From the NCBI GenBank assembly GCA_002329365.1, contig DCUB01000055.1:1-15799 (forward strand): a DNA stretch of 15,799 nucleotides. Direction: 5' to 3'. Made by a program: the position numbers and the translations under genes. Positions 13,953 through 15,799 of the stretch are shown here, in pieces. Origin of the DNA: Ruminococcaceae bacterium UBA1425 (GTDB lineage: Bacteria > Bacillota > Clostridia > Oscillospirales > Acutalibacteraceae). The notes beneath the pieces are model-generated. The model saw only the letters and a list, made by a program, of their open reading frames with translations, was not told the DNA's origin and did not search any database. Every line of letters starts with the position of its first letter. The stretch's first letter is position 1.

Positions 13953-14051
13953 TTATACTATTCCGTCAGCGCAAGACTTATAAGCATTATCGACTACTAC
14001 GATAATGCCTACTAGTACTATTACGATTGCGCTGACGCAGATATTAAACAT
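13953..14051 (-). CDS. ilv leader peptide, 32 residues, Ile/Val/Leu-rich
   Basis: A complete small ORF on the minus strand, ATG at 14051-14049 and TAA at 13955-13953, with a GGGAG site (14062-14058) 6 nt upstream. The peptide begins MFNICVSA, then IVIVLVGIIVVV at residues 9-20, and ends DGIV. In total 6 Ile, 8 Val and 1 Leu make 15 of 32 residues. It has no role as a protein; by analogy with ilvBN and ilvGMEDA leader peptides, ribosome stalling at the Ile/Val/Leu codons when charged tRNAs are scarce would control folding of the overlapping RNA and expression of ilvB and later genes. It starts about 48 nt after the predicted transcription start and precedes ilvB by about 80 nt. The codons overlap both arms of a nested stem. 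Confidence 0.85.
   Translation of the reverse strand: MFNICVSAIVIVLVGIIVVVDNAYKSCADGIV
13964..14037 (-). promoter_or_regulatory. Nested RNA stem overlapping the ilv leader peptide
   Basis: Outer stem: CGTCAGCGCAA (14037-14027, codons 5-9) pairs perfectly with TTGCGCTGACG (13974-13964, codons 26-30), 11 bp. Inner stem: GCATTATCG pairs with CGATAATGC (14008-14000 and 13992-13984), 9 bp with a 7-nt loop. A ribosome stalled in the Ile/Val/Leu run (codons 9-20) would cover the 5' outer arm and free the 3' arm, which can then pair with the 5' arm of the downstream hairpin. This gives the classical 1:2, 2:3, 3:4 mutually exclusive set. Confidence 0.75.
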
Positions 14052-14104
14052 ACGTTGCTCCCAAAGCTTTAATTTGCGATTGTTACAAACCTTATTGTTA
14101 ATTT

Positions 14105-14133
14105 ATTATATCAATTCTAAATTGACGTGTCAA
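14105..14133 (-). promoter_or_regulatory. Perfect-consensus sigma-A promoter of the ilv leader and operon
   Basis: On the minus strand, TTGACA (14133-14128), a 17-bp spacer and TATAAT (14110-14105), both hexamers perfect. Predicted transcription start is near 14098. Two short palindromes overlap it: TTGACGTGTCAA at 14122-14133 covering the -35 box, and TCAATT/AATTGA at 14111-14125 in the spacer. Either could be an operator, but I recognise no known box. Confidence 0.9.
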
Positions 14134-14215
14134 CAATCCGGCGAATATTTTTGCGTATTACTCAAATTTTGTTAAGATTATATAATCCGGCATAAACGGA
14201 GAGCTGCATGTTTGT
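14134..14215. other. AT-rich gap between leuB and the ilv promoter
   Basis: No gene and no convincing terminator for leuB. Two perfect 12-bp palindromes are present: GTTTATATAAAC at 14214-14225, overlapping the leuB stop, and GATTATATAATC at 14176-14187. Neither has a loop or a T-run, so leu transcripts may read into the ilv leader. Confidence 0.5.
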
Positions 14216-15280
14216 TTATATAAACGACAAAACAGCGTCCGTCATTTGAGCTGTTGACAGCGGAGCCGCCGCTCCGGACTGCGCCATGTCGCCTGTCCGC
14301 GCTCCCGAAAGCAGCGCCTTTTCCACCGCGCTTTCGATATGCGCCGCCTCCTCCGCGAGCGAAAGGGAATAGCGCAGCAGCATGGCAGCCGAGAGAATTG
14401 CCGCCAATGGATTTGCCTTACCCTGCCCCGCTATGTCCGGCGCGGATCCGTGAATCGGCTCGTAAAGCCCGAATGTTCCCTCACCGAGAGAAGCCGACGG
14501 AATAAGCCCTATTGAGCCTGTTACAGCCGCCGCTTCGTCGGAAAGAATGTCGCCGAAAAGGTTGCTTGTTACAATTACGTCAAACTGCGAAGGGTTTGTT
14601 ACAAGCTGCATCGCGGCATTGTCGACGAGCATATCCGAGTATAAAACCTGCGGATACTCTTTTGCTATGCGGTGCATGGTTTCGCGCCAAAGCCGCGAGC
14701 TTTCAAGGACGTTTGCCTTGTCAACGCTCACGACGCTTTTTCTGCGCTTCACGGCGAGCCCGAACGCCTTTCGTCCTATTCTTTCAATCTCCGTTACCGA
14801 ATAGCTTTCGGTGTCGAAGGCGGTTGTTTCGTCCGTTCTCCCGCGCTCGCCGAAGTAAATTCCGCCTGTCAGCTCGCGGACAAAGATAAGGTCTATTCCC
14901 TTGTCTGCGATATCCTTTCTAAGCGGTGAAAACGCTTTGAGCGCTTTTTGCAGCGCGGCGGGGCGTAGGTTCGCGAACAGCCCCAGCTCGGAACGAAGCC
15001 CGAGTATCGCTTTTTCCGGGCGGAGTCTTCCGGGCAGATTGTCCCATTTCGGGCCGCCGACGGCGCCGAGCAAAACGGCGTCGCAGCTTTTGCACACGCG
15101 GACGCTCTCCGCGGGCAGAGGCTCGCCTACGGCGTCAATCGCGCAGCCTCCCGCAAGCGCCTCTTTATATATGAACGAGTGGTCGAAAAGCTTTGCCGTT
15201 TTGTCGAGAACGGCAACGGCGGCTTTCGTAACTTCAGGCCCTATGCCGTCGCCTTTTATAAGAGCTATTCGATATGTCAT
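14216..15280 (-). CDS. leuB: 3-isopropylmalate dehydrogenase
   Basis: NAD- and metal-dependent oxidative decarboxylation of 3-isopropylmalate to 2-ketoisocaproate in leucine synthesis. 354 residues, the usual length. Motifs: IKGDGIGPEV (8-17), the substrate-specificity loop region LRSELGLFANLRPA, RELTGGIYFGERG, DVIVTSNLFGDILSDEAAAVTGSIGLIPSASLG with the metal-binding aspartates, and YEPIHGSAPDIAGQGKANPLA for NAD. These distinguish it from isocitrate dehydrogenase. GGGGAG precedes the ATG by 9 nt. The start overlaps the leuD stop as ATGA, so leuD and leuB are translationally coupled. The ilv promoter lies 83 bp beyond its stop. Confidence 0.95.
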   Translation of the reverse strand: MTYRIALIKGDGIGPEVTKAAVAVLDKTAKLFDHSFIYKEALAGGCAIDAVGEPLPAESVRVCKSCDAVLLGAVGGPKWDNLPGRLRPEKAILGLRSELGLFANLRPAALQKALKAFSPLRKDIADKGIDLIFVRELTGGIYFGERGRTDETTAFDTESYSVTEIERIGRKAFGLAVKRRKSVVSVDKANVLESSRLWRETMHRIAKEYPQVLYSDMLVDNAAMQLVTNPSQFDVIVTSNLFGDILSDEAAAVTGSIGLIPSASLGEGTFGLYEPIHGSAPDIAGQGKANPLAAILSAAMLLRYSLSLAEEAAHIESAVEKALLSGARTGDMAQSGAAAPLSTAQMTDAVLSFI

Positions 15281-15780
15281 TTATTTTCACTCCCCGCAAG
15301 CTTTTGGGCCATTTTCATAAGACCGCCCTCGCGTATTATCTCCTGAAGGAAGTCGGGAAACGGGGTTGCCTCATACTTTTTGCCCTTTGTTACGTTGTAT
15401 ATTATGCCGTTGTCGAAGTCCACTTCGATTTTGTCGCCCTCGTCGCAGTCGCCCGACGCGGCGGGACACTCGAGTATCGGCAGTCCTATGTTTATGGAGT
15501 TTCTGTAAAATATGCGCGCGAAATCGGCAGCTATAACGCATGAAACACCGCTTGCCTTTATAGCAATCGGCGCGTGCTCCCTCGACGAGCCGCAGCCGAA
15601 ATTCCTTCCGGCTACTATTATGTCGCCGCCGCGGAGCTTTTTCCTAAAACCGCTGTCGATATCCTCCATGCAGTGCAAAGCAAGCTCCTTTTCGTCGGCC
15701 GTATTAAGATAACGGGCAGGAATTATTACGTCGGTGTCAACATTGTCCCCGTACTTTATGGCGAATCCTTCTGCCTTCAT
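15277..15780 (-). CDS. leuD: 3-isopropylmalate dehydratase, small subunit
   Basis: Swivel-domain subunit that, with LeuC, isomerises 2-isopropylmalate to 3-isopropylmalate. 167 residues from the chosen start, typical of the short archaeal/clostridial type. Hallmarks are KYGDNVDTDVIIPARYL (about residues 9-25) and GRNFGCGSSREHAPIAI (about 59-75), followed by AADFARIFYRNSINIGLPI. I choose the ATG at 15780 (MKAEGFAIKYGD), where family members begin, over the ATG at 15792, which directly abuts an AAAGGA site. Just upstream, another frame reads K-E-W-S-stop-stop, which could be the end of leuC, but only seven more bases are present, so this is a guess. Confidence 0.94.
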   Translation of the reverse strand: MKAEGFAIKYGDNVDTDVIIPARYLNTADEKELALHCMEDIDSGFRKKLRGGDIIVAGRNFGCGSSREHAPIAIKASGVSCVIAADFARIFYRNSINIGLPILECPAASGDCDEGDKIEVDFDNGIIYNVTKGKKYEATPFPDFLQEIIREGGLMKMAQKLAGSENK

Positions 15781-15799
15781 TATTATGACCATTCCTTTC

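Noticed and set aside
13881..14104. T-box riboswitch upstream of ilvB
   Set aside because: No T-box core (GGTGG-ACC-type) or specifier-loop arrangement could be found; the Ile/Val/Leu-rich ORF with overlapping stems explains the leader better.
14176..14225. 12-bp palindromes after leuB as a terminator
   Set aside because: GTTTATATAAAC and GATTATATAATC are perfect palindromes without a loop, AT-only or nearly so, and no T-run follows.
15783..15799. 3' end of leuC
   Set aside because: A frame with two stops (TAATAA) just before leuD fits, but only a few codons are visible, too few to call a gene.

Overview
The window looks like a chromosomal segment of a low-to-mid GC Firmicute, most likely an uncultured gut-type clostridium. 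This is an inference from gene families, Shine-Dalgarno (SD) sites of the AAAGGAG/GGAGG type, near-consensus sigma-A promoters, and short palindromic and tandem repeats in the gaps. Almost everything is transcribed from the minus strand; one HAD phosphatase gene is on the plus strand. I see no phage, plasmid, IS, CRISPR or RNA genes.

Right part (about 15.8 kb down to 7.0 kb, read leftwards): branched-chain amino acid biosynthesis. leuD and leuB overlap by ATGA and are probably the tail of a leu operon whose leuA/leuC lie outside. Next comes a regulatory leader of about 340 bp with a perfect TTGACA-17-TATAAT promoter and a previously unlisted 32-codon ORF. Its peptide is packed with Ile/Val/Leu codons (11 of 12 residues in one run) and overlaps nested RNA stems, followed by a GC-rich hairpin. 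This is a classical-looking ribosome-mediated attenuator for the genes that follow: ilvB, ilvN, ilvC, ilvD, ilvA and ridA. IlvA makes 2-ketobutyrate, IlvBN/IlvC/IlvD run the common Ile/Val pathway, LeuCD/LeuB serve the Leu branch, and RidA removes the reactive enamine/imine that IlvA releases. The ilvN-ilvC and ilvA-ridA gaps carry arrays of a 19-bp tandem repeat grown from the end of a dispersed palindromic element; the ilvC leader also has a 7-bp tandem repeat.

Middle (about 6.0-7.0 kb): a plus-strand HAD hydrolase gene with a TTG start, divergent from xpt and convergent with ridA. Strong hairpins separate it from ridA.

Left part (about 6.0 kb down to 1): a probable purine salvage/uptake unit. 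Xanthine phosphoribosyltransferase (xpt) is followed by a BMP-family lipoprotein, a double-domain ABC ATPase and two permeases of the nucleoside-type (YufNOPQ/NupNOPQ-like) ABC importer. A terminator-like hairpin, a 78-bp REPIN-like palindrome and a candidate internal promoter lie between the lipoprotein gene and the ATPase gene.

The most interesting item is the ilv leader peptide/attenuator at 13903-14051, notable because its terminator-like hairpin lacks a U-tract.
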